Below, piece by piece: positions 27,156 to 37,232 of a stretch of 64,000 bases of DNA (its first letter is position 1; every line of letters begins with the position of its first letter). A model generated the notes under the pieces. That model had not been told where the DNA came from. It worked only from the letters and a program-made list of their open reading frames with translations, and ran no database searches. The translations under genes were made by a program, and so were the position numbers. The stretch comes from Mesorhizobium sp. J8 (GTDB lineage: Bacteria; Pseudomonadota; Alphaproteobacteria; Rhizobiales; Rhizobiaceae): the NCBI RefSeq assembly GCF_016591715.1, contig NZ_AP024109.1:4650001-4714000 (forward strand), in the 5' to 3' direction.

Positions 27156-28502
27156 TTACGTGGAACCTGGCGCGGCAGCCGTCACCCGCCAGACCGTGTT
27201 GCCGACGTCGTCGGCAATGAGCAGCGCGCCGGATTTGTCGACGGCAACGCCGACGGGGCGGCCCCTCGCCTCGCCCTTGTCGTTGAGGAAGCCGGTGACG
27301 ACGTCCTGGGCCATGCCGTTCGGATGCCCGCCGCTGAACGGCACGAAAACCATCTTGTAGCCGTTGAAACGGGAGCGGTCCCAGCTGCCGTGTTCGCCGA
27401 CGAAGGCGCCGCCGCGATAGGATTGCGGCAGGTTGTTCGCGGTGTAGAAGGCAAGCCCGAGCGGCGCGACATGCGAGCTCAGCGCATAGTCCGGCGGGAT
27501 CGCCTTGGCCACCATGTCCGGCCGTTGCGGCATCACGCGCGGATCGACATGCTGGCCATAGTAGCTGTAGGGCCAGCCATAGAAGGCGCCGTCCTTTACC
27601 GACGTCATGTAATCCGGCACCAGGTTCGGTCCGAGCTCGTCGCGCTCGTTGACCACGGTCCACAGCGCCTTGCTTTCCGGTTCGAACGACAGGCCGTTGG
27701 GATTGCGCAGCCCGCTGGCGAAGATGCGCCAGCGGCCGGTGGCGCGGTCGACCTCCCAGATCGCGGCGCGGTCCTTCTCGGCCTGGATGCCGTTCTCGGT
27801 GATGTTGCTGTTCGAGCCGACGCCGACATAGAGCAATGAGCCGTCAGGGCTTGCGACAAGGCTCTTCGTCCAGTGGTGATCGATCGGTCCGCCGGGCAGT
27901 TCCGTCAGCACCTTGCCGGGCGCCGTGATCTTCGTATCGCCTGGCTGATAGGGATAGCGCACGATCGCGTCCGTATTGGCGACATAGAGGTCGTTGCCGA
28001 CCAGAGCCACGCCGAAGGGCGAATTGAGATGGTCGAGGAACACGCCCTGATAGTCCAGCTTGCCGTCGCCGTTGGTGTCGCGCAAGAGCGTGATGCGATT
28101 GCTCGGGCCAGTGTCGCCGCCGGAGGTGACCCAGCTCTCGATCCAGCCCATGACGATGTCCTTGGGCCGCTTGACCGACGCTTCGTTCGGCGCCGTCGAT
28201 TCCACCACCAGTATGTCGCCGTTGGGCAGCACGTAAAGCGAGCGCGGATGCTGAAGGCCCTTCGCCAGCGCCTCGATCCGCAGGCCTTGGGCGACGGCGG
28301 GCTTTTCGTCATTTTTCCAGCCGACCACTGAGGCCAGATGCATTGGCGGGAACAGATATTGATTTATCTCCGGCAGTTTTGGATTCGGGCCGATCTGCGC
28401 GTTCGGATCGGTGTTGTCGTCGCTGCAGCCCGCGACCCCCAGGGCCATTGCGCAGCAAAGCGCCGCGATCGGCCATCTGATCGCGCTATCAAACCGTCTC
28501 AT
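27156..28502 (-). CDS. PQQ-dependent sugar-dehydrogenase-like lipoprotein (L-sorbosone dehydrogenase family)
   Basis: 448 residues; ATG at 28502 after GGAG. An N-terminal signal with lipobox LGVAGC at residues 21-26 predicts a lipid-anchored periplasmic protein. The body is a six-bladed beta-propeller of the soluble glucose/sorbosone dehydrogenase family, with blades marked by LRNPNGLSFEPES and GEHGSWDRSRFNG. Relatives oxidise aldoses using PQQ, though many have no tested activity. Its first 14 bases overlap the end of the DUF2231 gene, so the two are coupled. Confidence 0.8.
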   Translation of the reverse strand: MRRFDSAIRWPIAALCCAMALGVAGCSDDNTDPNAQIGPNPKLPEINQYLFPPMHLASVVGWKNDEKPAVAQGLRIEALAKGLQHPRSLYVLPNGDILVVESTAPNEASVKRPKDIVMGWIESWVTSGGDTGPSNRITLLRDTNGDGKLDYQGVFLDHLNSPFGVALVGNDLYVANTDAIVRYPYQPGDTKITAPGKVLTELPGGPIDHHWTKSLVASPDGSLLYVGVGSNSNITENGIQAEKDRAAIWEVDRATGRWRIFASGLRNPNGLSFEPESKALWTVVNERDELGPNLVPDYMTSVKDGAFYGWPYSYYGQHVDPRVMPQRPDMVAKAIPPDYALSSHVAPLGLAFYTANNLPQSYRGGAFVGEHGSWDRSRFNGYKMVFVPFSGGHPNGMAQDVVTGFLNDKGEARGRPVGVAVDKSGALLIADDVGNTVWRVTAAAPGST

Positions 28503-28941
28503 CGGCTACTCCTACATGATGGCGATAGACCAACCCCCAGCCGAGCCAGCCCGTGAAGAGCAGGATGATCACCACCAGCGCCGACAGGATCAGCCCGGTC
28601 GGCACGACGGACGTCCAGGCGTCGCGCGTGTGGATAAGCATGTTGAAGAAGGACAGAATAAGCGCGACGAGATTGCCGGCCATATGCAGCCATGCGGTCG
28701 GCTGAGCGCGTATCTTGCGACCGCCAAGAAAGTCCGTAAGCCCCGCTATGGCGGCCAGAATGCCGACGATGACGCCAACGGTCAGGAGCCAGGCCGAGAA
28801 GTTGGCCCAGGTCATTTCGGCCGTTCGCCAATAGGCGATATCGGTAAGCAACGTCCCGACGAAACAGGCGATCGGGATGGTGACGAGCATGGGATGGATG
28901 GGATGGCCGGCTATACTTGCCGTGGATCGCGGGTTGTCCAT
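28489..28941 (-). CDS. DUF2231 inner-membrane protein
   Basis: 150 residues, ATG at 28941 preceded by AAGGAG. It begins with the family hallmark HPIHPMLVTIP (residues 13-23) and has four hydrophobic membrane segments separated by short loops. DUF2231 proteins are small membrane proteins of unknown role, sometimes found with redox or haem proteins. It overlaps the start of the sorbosone-dehydrogenase-like gene and may serve as its membrane partner for electron transfer, which is a guess from position. Confidence 0.8.
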   Translation of the reverse strand: MDNPRSTASIAGHPIHPMLVTIPIACFVGTLLTDIAYWRTAEMTWANFSAWLLTVGVIVGILAAIAGLTDFLGGRKIRAQPTAWLHMAGNLVALILSFFNMLIHTRDAWTSVVPTGLILSALVVIILLFTGWLGWGLVYRHHVGVADETV

Positions 28942-29041
28942 GCGGAAGCTCCTTTCCGCTCTGTTGCTTGGATGTAACAGCGCGAAAAGGGGAATGTTCC
29001 GCCGGACATTCTTGTGCTCACTAGAAGGTGAACGCCCAATT

Positions 29042-29084
29042 GTCAGCCATGGCTGACGCGGAACAGGCCGTTCGGGAACGGCCG
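29042..29084. promoter_or_regulatory. Perfect 16-base palindrome followed by a hairpin
   Basis: GTCAGCCATGGCTGAC at 29042-29057 is a perfect palindrome. Ten bases on, GGCCGTTC-GG-GAACGGCC (29067-29084) forms a compact hairpin. They lie between the end of fghA and the start of the DUF2231 gene, both on the minus strand. The hairpin may end fghA transcription, although no T run follows; the palindrome could be an operator for the DUF2231 operon. Confidence 0.35.
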
Positions 29085-29107
29085 GACGCGCATTTTACGG
29101 AGGATGA

Positions 29108-29941
29108 TCAGGCAAGCCGCGCGGCATGCCATTTGAGGTGATCGTCCATGAAGGTCGAGATGAAATTGTAGGAGTGGTCGTAGCCCTCCTGCATGCGCAG
29201 GGTCAGGTCGATGCCAGCCTTCTTGCATGCCTCTTCGAGGAGCCATGGCCGGAGACCATCCTGCAGGAAGCCATCCGCCGTGCCTTGATCGACGAGGAAT
29301 TCCGGGTATCGCCGGCCGTCCTCGATCAGCAGCGTGGCGTCATAGGCGCGCCAGCTCTTTTCCTCGCCTCCGAGATATTTTTCGAAAGCGGGACGCGACC
29401 AGCCGGCCGTCGACGGCTGCACGATCGGCGCGAAGGCCGAGCAGCTCCGGTAGCGCTCTGGATTCTTCAGCGCGATCGTCAGCGCGCCGTGTCCGCCCAT
29501 CGAATGACCGAAGATCGCCTGGCGTGACATGTCGGCCGGGAAATTGGCGGCGACGAGTGCCGGCAATTCCTCGGCGACGTAGGAATACATGCGATAGTTC
29601 TTCGCATAAGGCGCTTGCGTCGCATCGAGGTAGAAGCCGGCGCCGCAGCCGAACTGCCAATTGTCCTTCTCGTCCGGCACGTCGGCGCCGCGCGGGCTGG
29701 TGTCGGGACACACGATGACCAGTCCGAGCTCGGACGCCAGCCGTCGGTACTCGCCCTTGTCCATGACGTTTGCATGCGTGCAGGTCAGGCCCGACAGATA
29801 CCAGAGGACCGGAAGCAGCCCGTCCTTGGGCTGCGGCGGCACGAAGACGGCGAAGGTCATGTCGCAGGCGCAGACTTCGGAAGCGTGCGAATAGACACCC
29901 TGGATCCCGCCATGTGCTCTGGAGGTGGAAACGACCTTCAT
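29108..29941 (-). CDS. fghA: S-formylglutathione hydrolase
   Basis: 277 residues, usual for the esterase-D family. The catalytic serine S147 lies in FGHSMGGHGA, the aspartate D223 in DQGTADGFL and the histidine H256 in YDHSYNF, with spacing equal to E. coli FrmB. It hydrolyses S-formylglutathione to formate and glutathione in formaldehyde detoxification. No adjacent glutathione-dependent formaldehyde dehydrogenase is present, so the first step is encoded elsewhere. In this window formaldehyde could arise from N-demethylation of methylated amines. Confidence 0.92.
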   Translation of the reverse strand: MKVVSTSRAHGGIQGVYSHASEVCACDMTFAVFVPPQPKDGLLPVLWYLSGLTCTHANVMDKGEYRRLASELGLVIVCPDTSPRGADVPDEKDNWQFGCGAGFYLDATQAPYAKNYRMYSYVAEELPALVAANFPADMSRQAIFGHSMGGHGALTIALKNPERYRSCSAFAPIVQPSTAGWSRPAFEKYLGGEEKSWRAYDATLLIEDGRRYPEFLVDQGTADGFLQDGLRPWLLEEACKKAGIDLTLRMQEGYDHSYNFISTFMDDHLKWHAARLA

Positions 29942-30051
29942 CAGCTCTGCCTCTCGTCAGGAAATCCTCACCCGGCATAACCGCCGGCTGGGGCTCGCGC
30001 AACCTTGCGCCTCATCAAACCAGATAGGCATTGCGACGAAGCTACGCCCGG

Positions 30052-31200
30052 TCAGTCCGCCGGAGCGATCAAATCCGGCTCAATTTGCTGAAAACCGGGC
30101 ACCCCGCAAAGCTTCAGACCCGTTGCGATTTCGTCGAGCAGAATGTCCAGGACCCGCTCGACGCCGGCCTGTCCCGCCACTGCGCCGAACAGGGCGGCCC
30201 GGCCGATTGCCGAGGCGGTTGCTCCGCATGCTTTTGCCTTGATGGCGTCCATGCCCGTGCGGATGCCGGAATCGATCAGGATCGGAACCCGGCCGCCGAC
30301 GGCCGCATGCACGGCCGCAGTTGCATCGACGCTTGCGATCGCGCCGTCGAGCTGCCGGCCGCCATGATTGGACACCCAGACCCCGTCCGCGCCCTCCCCG
30401 ATCAGTCTCGCGGCATCGTCCGGATGCAGGACGCCCTTGACGATCAGCGGGCCCTTCCACCAGTCGCGGATCGTGCGGAAGTCATTCCAATCGAAACCGG
30501 CATGGAGGTTGCGGCCGACGCGCGCCGCGATCGTCAGCCCCGCGCTGGTGTCGCCGAGATAGCCGCGAACATTCTCGAATTGCGGGAAGCCGCCGCGCAG
30601 GAGGCGAAACGCCCAGGCCGGATGCGCGATCCCTTCGATCATGTGCCGCAGCGAAGGCCTGAGCGGGATCGAGATTCCGTTTCTGAGGTCTTTTTCGCGC
30701 TTGCCGCCCGTCTGCAGGTCGACCGTGACCACGAGCGCCGAATAGCCGAACTCTTCAGCCTGGCGCACCAGCCGGCGATTGAAATCGAAATCCTTCAGCA
30801 CATAGAGCTGGAACCAGAGCGGTCCCTCGACCGCCCTTGCCATCTGTTCGATCCCGGTCGTCGCCATGGTCGACAGCGTGTAGGGTATGCCTCGCGCCGC
30901 TGCCGCCGTGGCAATCGCAATGTCGGCGCCGGGGCGCACCAGCGCGCAGGATCCCATCGGGCTGATCACCAGCGGCGTCGGATAGGCTCTCGACCATAGC
31001 GTGGTGGTCAGGTCAGGCCGGGATACGTCGGTCAGAATACGGGGCAGCAGCCGGATACGCTCGAAGCCGGCGCGGTTCTCGCGCAAGGTCAGTTCCTGGC
31101 CTGCTCCGCCATCGACGAACTCGAAGACGGATTTCGGCAGCCGGCCGCGCGCCAACCGGCGAAAATCCTCCACCGATACGCAGCGATCGAGCCGCCTCAT
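30052..31200 (-). CDS. FMN-dependent alpha-hydroxyacid dehydrogenase (LldD / mandelate dehydrogenase family)
   Basis: 382 residues. The FMN-binding TIM barrel shows the catalytic histidine in VSNHGGRQLDGA near residue 279, the substrate tyrosine in FQLYVLKD near 137 and the phosphate-binding end segment DSGIRTGMDAIKAKA. These enzymes oxidise L-lactate, mandelate or glycolate to keto acids, passing electrons to the membrane or to oxygen. It follows a beta-decarboxylating dehydrogenase gene by four bases, so both act in one pathway of hydroxyacid use. The specific acid is unclear. Confidence 0.83.
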   Translation of the reverse strand: MRRLDRCVSVEDFRRLARGRLPKSVFEFVDGGAGQELTLRENRAGFERIRLLPRILTDVSRPDLTTTLWSRAYPTPLVISPMGSCALVRPGADIAIATAAAARGIPYTLSTMATTGIEQMARAVEGPLWFQLYVLKDFDFNRRLVRQAEEFGYSALVVTVDLQTGGKREKDLRNGISIPLRPSLRHMIEGIAHPAWAFRLLRGGFPQFENVRGYLGDTSAGLTIAARVGRNLHAGFDWNDFRTIRDWWKGPLIVKGVLHPDDAARLIGEGADGVWVSNHGGRQLDGAIASVDATAAVHAAVGGRVPILIDSGIRTGMDAIKAKACGATASAIGRAALFGAVAGQAGVERVLDILLDEIATGLKLCGVPGFQQIEPDLIAPAD

Positions 31201-31204
31201 CGCG

Positions 31205-32296
31205 TCAGGCCGCGAGCCGGTCGCAAACGGTCCCGGTGATCTCGGCGGTCGACGACCTACCTTTGAGGTCGGCGCTGAGCAGCCCGTTCGCCAGGCACGC
31301 TTCCGTCACCCGGCGGATCTGTTCGGCGGCCCTGCGCAGCCTTTCGTCGCCATGTCCGCGGCCGAGCCACTCGAGCATGGCCGCGGCCGACAGGATCGTC
31401 CCGTAGGGATTTGCGATCCCCTTGCCGGCAATGTCCGGCGCGGACCCGTGGGCAGCCTGGAAGAAGCCGTTCGCGTCGCCGACCTCGGCCGAAGGCGCCA
31501 TGCCCATGCCGCCCACCGTCGCCGCCGCCAGATCCGACAGGATGTCGCCGAACATGTTCTCGCTGACGATGACGTTGAAATGGCCGGGCTTCAGCACGAG
31601 ATGCATGGCCATGGCGTCGACCAGCGCATGTTCCGTCGCGATATCGGGATAGTCCTTCGCCACCTCGTCGAACACCGAGCGGAAAAAGGCGTAGCTGCGC
31701 AGCACATTGGCCTTGTCGCAGCATGTCACCCGACGAACGCCGTCGCGCGGCGCGCCGTTCGACTGGCGCGCCAGTTCGAAGGCCTTGCGCACGATGCGCT
31801 CGATGCCGGCGCGCGTTTGCACCAGCGTGTCGACCGCCACCTCGCCGCGCAACAGCGCCCCTGCCCCGCGCGCCGCGTAAAGCCCCTCGCTGTTCTCACG
31901 CAAAATGACGTAATCGATATCGCCGGCCTTCACGCCGACGAGCGGACTCGTCACTCCCTCGAAGAGCCGGATTGGGCGGATGTTGGCGTAGAGGTCGAGC
32001 TCGAAACGGAGCCTCAGCGTGAAGTCGAGCCCCGCTTCCGTTCCGTCCGGGTAGACGACGCCGGGCAGGCCGCCGGCGCCATGCAGGATCGCGTCCGCCG
32101 CTCGGCAGGCCTCAAAGGTCGGCTCGGGAAAGCTCTGCCCCGTCTTCAGGAAATGCTCGGCGCCGGCCGGATATTCGGTGAAGCGCAAAGGGCAGACTGA
32201 CCCGAATGCCGCCTTCACCACCTCGACCGCCGCGGCGCACACTTCGGGGCCGATGCCGTCGCCGTGCACGACCGCGATCTGATAGACATCCTTCAT
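31205..32296 (-). CDS. Beta-decarboxylating dehydrogenase (tartrate / isopropylmalate dehydrogenase family)
   Basis: 363 residues from ATG 32296, chosen because GAGGGA precedes it and because VVHGDGIGPEV then begins eight residues in, as in the family. Other motifs are RENSEGLYAARG near residue 130 and the metal-binding NMFGDILSDLAA near 223. The family oxidises and decarboxylates malate-type acids (isopropylmalate, tartrate, isocitrate, homoisocitrate) with NAD(P). The neighbouring hydroxyacid oxidase and SDR favour a catabolic tartrate- or malate-like substrate over leucine synthesis. Confidence 0.8.
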   Translation of the reverse strand: MKDVYQIAVVHGDGIGPEVCAAAVEVVKAAFGSVCPLRFTEYPAGAEHFLKTGQSFPEPTFEACRAADAILHGAGGLPGVVYPDGTEAGLDFTLRLRFELDLYANIRPIRLFEGVTSPLVGVKAGDIDYVILRENSEGLYAARGAGALLRGEVAVDTLVQTRAGIERIVRKAFELARQSNGAPRDGVRRVTCCDKANVLRSYAFFRSVFDEVAKDYPDIATEHALVDAMAMHLVLKPGHFNVIVSENMFGDILSDLAAATVGGMGMAPSAEVGDANGFFQAAHGSAPDIAGKGIANPYGTILSAAAMLEWLGRGHGDERLRRAAEQIRRVTEACLANGLLSADLKGRSSTAEITGTVCDRLAA

Positions 32297-32324
32297 CGCC
32301 AAATCCCTCGGGAACCGCGGATAT

Positions 32325-33068
32325 TCAGATGCATTTGCCGCCATCGACATTGAGGTCGACGCCGGTGATCATGCTGGCCTCGTCGGAGCAGAGGAACGCC
32401 GCGGCGTTGCCCATGTCCTGCGGCGTCGACAGCCGGCCGATCGGAATGGTGGCGATGACGCGGGCGCGGTTTTCCTCGCCGGAGCCGATGAAGGTGGACA
32501 GAAGCGGCGTGTCGCCGGCGACCGGGTTGATCGCGTTGACGCGGATGCCGAAAGGCGCGAGCTCCACCGCCATGGCGCGGGTGGCGGCGATCGCCCAGCC
32601 CTTCGAGGCATTGTACCAGGTGAGGTTCGGACGCGGCGAGACGCCGCCCGTCGAAGCGACATTGAGGATAGCGCCGGATTTGCTCGATTTGAAATGCGGC
32701 ACCACGGCGCGCGCGCCATTGTAAATCGAGCGCATGTTGACGTTGGCGATGCGGTCGAACAGACCTTCGTCCATCATCTCCAAGGGCAGCGGCGGCTGCG
32801 CGACGCCGGCATTGTTGACCAGTATGTCGAGGCCGCCGAAGGCAGAGCGCGCCAGGTCGGCGGCCGCGATAAAACTCTCCAGTGTCGAGACGTCGCCGGT
32901 GATCGGCCGCACCTTGTCGCCGGCTTCGCCAGCGACGCGCGCGGCCGCCGCTTCGTCGCGGTCCATCAGCACGACCGACGCGCCTTCCTCGATGAACTTC
33001 TTGACGATGCCCTCGCCAAATCCCGAACCGCCACCGGTGACGATGGCAACCTTGCCAGCAAGTCTCAT
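32325..33068 (-). CDS. SDR-family oxidoreductase
   Basis: 247 residues; ATG at 33068 after GGAGG. Classic short-chain dehydrogenase: cofactor motif TGGGSGFG at residues 11-18, NNAGVA near 84, and the active-site tyrosine and lysine in YNASKGW near 151-155. It probably oxidises or reduces a hydroxyl group of a small acid or polyol with NAD(P). It is the first gene of the minus-strand trio with the decarboxylating dehydrogenase and the hydroxyacid oxidase, and is divergent from an aldehyde dehydrogenase. Confidence 0.85.
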   Translation of the reverse strand: MRLAGKVAIVTGGGSGFGEGIVKKFIEEGASVVLMDRDEAAAARVAGEAGDKVRPITGDVSTLESFIAAADLARSAFGGLDILVNNAGVAQPPLPLEMMDEGLFDRIANVNMRSIYNGARAVVPHFKSSKSGAILNVASTGGVSPRPNLTWYNASKGWAIAATRAMAVELAPFGIRVNAINPVAGDTPLLSTFIGSGEENRARVIATIPIGRLSTPQDMGNAAAFLCSDEASMITGVDLNVDGGKCI

Positions 33069-33210
33069 GTCTGTTCCTCCGTTGCCGGAAACATCGGGGA
33101 AGATGCGCGCGTTGCACAGTCCGATTATCTGAACGCCCTTTTAGCTTTCCTTGTTTGAGGTCGCCGGCAGCGGGAGTAATAGTCGCGTCGGAATTCGTGA
33201 GGAGGAGACG

Positions 33211-34707
33211 ATGACGCTGAACTTCGACCCGAGGGCGAAGGCCACGACGCTCTACCATGGCGAATTTCGGCCGATGTTCATCGGCGGCAAGTGGGTCGCG
33301 GCGCAGTCCGGCGAGGTCATGCAGGCGCTGAACCCGGCGACGGGCGAAGTGCTGGCAACGGTGCCGCGCGGCGGAGCCGCAGATATCGACGCGGCGGTGG
33401 CCTCCGCGCGGGCCGCGTTCGAGGGGCCTTGGTCCAAATTCTCGCCCTACGATCGGCAATGCGTGCTGCTCAGGATCGCCGACCTGTTCGAAAAACATTG
33501 GGAAGAGCTCAGCGTCTCCGACACGCTCGACATGGGACTGCCGATCACCCGCACGCTGGCCAACCGGCGCCGGGTCATCGGCATGCTGCGCTTCTATGGC
33601 GGCATGGCGACCGCGCTGCATGGCGAGGCGATCGATAATTCCATCCCCGGCGAGATCGTCACCTTCACCCGGCGCGAGCCGGTCGGCGTCGTCGGCGCGA
33701 TCATCCCCTGGAATGCGCCCACCGCCGCCTCGATCTGGAAGATCGCGCCGGCTCTCGCAACCGGTTGCACCATCGTGCTGAAGCCGTCGGAGGACGCATC
33801 GCTGACGCCGCTCCTGATCGCGAAGCTGATGCAGGAGGCCGGCGTGCCCGACGGCGTCGTCAACATCGTCACCGGAACCGGCGCCGAGGCCGGCGCGCGG
33901 CTCGCCGAGCACCCGGATGTCAATAAGATCGTCTTCACCGGCTCGACGCTGACCGGCCAGGCGATCGCGCGCGCCGGTGTCGCCAACCTCAAGCGCGTCT
34001 CGTTGGAGCTCGGCGGCAAGTCGCCGATCATCGTCTGCCGCGACGCCGACATCGACAAAGCCGTGCCGGTCGCGGCGATGGCGGTGTTCGTGCATTCGGG
34101 CCAGATCTGCATCGCCGGCTCGCGGCTGTTCGTGGCGCGCGAGATCCATGACGAGTTCGTGCGCCGCGTCGCCGAGTTCGCCGGCAAGCTGCGCATCGGC
34201 CACGGCATCGAGGCGGAGACCGAGATCGGCCCGCTGATCAACGCCAGACAGGCCGGGAAGGTGGAAGGCTACATCAAGGCCGGCAGCGACGAAGGCGCCA
34301 GGCTGGTCGCCGGCGGATCACGGCTGACGGGCGAGCTCTATGACGGCGGCAACTTCATCGCGCCGACCGTCTTCGGCGCTGTGTCGGACAAGATGACCAT
34401 CGCGCGCGAAGAGATCTTCGGCCCGGTCATCTCGGCGATGCCCTTCGACACGCTGGACGAGGTGGTCGCGCGCGCCAACGCAACGCCTTACGGCCTGGCG
34501 GCCGGCATCTTCACCACCAATCTCGGCACCGCGCACAAGCTCGCGCGCCGCGTCAAGGCGGGCTCGGTCTGGGTCAACATGTACCATGCCATCGATCCGG
34601 CCGTGCCGTTCGGCGGCATGAAGATGTCCGGCTATGGCCGCGAGGGCGGCGTCGAGCATCTGCACGAATATCTGGAGACGAAAGCGGTCTGGATCCAGAC
34701 CGACTAA
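33211..34707 (+). CDS. NAD(P)-dependent aldehyde dehydrogenase
   Basis: 498 residues from ATG 33211, which follows GGAGGAG. The catalytic cysteine lies in SGQICIAGS near residue 305 and the general-base glutamate in LELGGKSP near 270; PWNAPTAAS carries the oxyanion asparagine. It is closest in feel to the betaine/lactaldehyde dehydrogenase branch. It is divergent from the SDR gene and convergent with a LysR gene, suggesting it oxidises an aldehyde formed in the same pathway to its acid. Confidence 0.85.
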   Translation: MTLNFDPRAKATTLYHGEFRPMFIGGKWVAAQSGEVMQALNPATGEVLATVPRGGAADIDAAVASARAAFEGPWSKFSPYDRQCVLLRIADLFEKHWEELSVSDTLDMGLPITRTLANRRRVIGMLRFYGGMATALHGEAIDNSIPGEIVTFTRREPVGVVGAIIPWNAPTAASIWKIAPALATGCTIVLKPSEDASLTPLLIAKLMQEAGVPDGVVNIVTGTGAEAGARLAEHPDVNKIVFTGSTLTGQAIARAGVANLKRVSLELGGKSPIIVCRDADIDKAVPVAAMAVFVHSGQICIAGSRLFVAREIHDEFVRRVAEFAGKLRIGHGIEAETEIGPLINARQAGKVEGYIKAGSDEGARLVAGGSRLTGELYDGGNFIAPTVFGAVSDKMTIAREEIFGPVISAMPFDTLDEVVARANATPYGLAAGIFTTNLGTAHKLARRVKAGSVWVNMYHAIDPAVPFGGMKMSGYGREGGVEHLHEYLETKAVWIQTD

Positions 34708-34722
34708 GCCGCTGCAGAACCG

Positions 34723-35619
34723 TCAGTGCGCCAGTTCGCGCAGATTGGTGCGGATAAGGTTCATCAGCTGCTCGGAGAAGGAGTGGTGCACATAGCCCCG
34801 CGCGGTGATGATGCCGACGGAACGGTGGGCGTCGCGATGGTCGATCGGCACCACACGCATGCGCTCGTCATTGCGCGATATGGCGATGCCCGGCACCACG
34901 CAGACGCCCAGCCCCGACGACACCAGCGCCACCGCGGTCTGCGCGCTTTCGACTTCGTATTGCGGCTTGAGCTCGATCCCTTCCGCCGCCGTCAGCCGGT
35001 CGAGCAGTCCGCGCACCGCCGTCTTGCGGTTGAGCAGGATCAGCGGAAAGCGTTTCAGGTCTGACAGATTGAGCTTCTTCTCGCCGACATAAATCTCCGT
35101 CGGGATGCAGGCCATCAGCGGATCGTCAAGGATCGACTCGAACTGGAAGTCGTTGAGGTTCGGCAGTTCCGGGCCGAGATAGAATTCGACGCCCTGCTGT
35201 TGCAACAGCGCGAGCGCCGCCTGCGGCGGGGTCTCGATGACCTCGACGATCGAGCGCGGATAGCGCAATTTGAACGTCGCCAATATGTCGCCCAGCCGGC
35301 TCGCCGCCAATGTCGGCGCGCAGGCGATCTGCACCTTGCCCTTGCGCCGCGCGGCGATCTCGGTCAGCCGGTCGAGGCTGGTCTGCACCTGCGACATCGC
35401 ATTGGCGATCTCCTCGAACAGCACCTGGCCCTCCGGCGTCAGGCTGGCGCGTTGCGCCGTGCGGATGAAGAGCGAAATGCCGATCTGCTCCTCGAGGTCG
35501 CGTATCTGCATGGAGACGGCCGACGGCGAGCGGTTGCTTTCTTCGGCCGCGCGCCGGAAGCTTCCGTTTTCCGCGGCAAGCAGGAACGTCTGCAGAAGTT
35601 TGAGGTTGATGCTGGACAT
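34723..35619 (-). CDS. LysR-family transcriptional regulator
   Basis: 298 residues. Standard helix-turn-helix at residues 8-45 (LLAAENGSFRRAAEESNRSP) and a LysR substrate-binding domain after residue 90. It ends 16 bases from the convergent aldehyde dehydrogenase gene. The obvious targets are that gene and the SDR/decarboxylase/hydroxyacid-oxidase trio, but it could also act on the ABC transporter operon that ends next to its start. A TCAGG-CCT-CCTGA repeat sits about 20 bases upstream of its start. Confidence 0.82.
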   Translation of the reverse strand: MSSINLKLLQTFLLAAENGSFRRAAEESNRSPSAVSMQIRDLEEQIGISLFIRTAQRASLTPEGQVLFEEIANAMSQVQTSLDRLTEIAARRKGKVQIACAPTLAASRLGDILATFKLRYPRSIVEVIETPPQAALALLQQQGVEFYLGPELPNLNDFQFESILDDPLMACIPTEIYVGEKKLNLSDLKRFPLILLNRKTAVRGLLDRLTAAEGIELKPQYEVESAQTAVALVSSGLGVCVVPGIAISRNDERMRVVPIDHRDAHRSVGIITARGYVHHSFSEQLMNLIRTNLRELAH

Positions 35620-35732
35620 GTCCGCTCAGGCAGGTGATCAGGCCTCCTGACCTATTCAGACGCGGAACCGATTGCAAGGCAATAGCCGGCCCAAGCGCCG
35701 GTTCTGGCTTAGCCAGCCAATCTATTTCTGGG

Positions 35733-37229
<1,497 letters not shown>

Positions 37230-37232
37230 CGC

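Noticed and set aside
32293..34203. A 636-codon open frame on the minus strand, covering the SDR gene in another frame
   Set aside because: The SDR and aldehyde dehydrogenase motifs are in other frames with proper ribosome sites.
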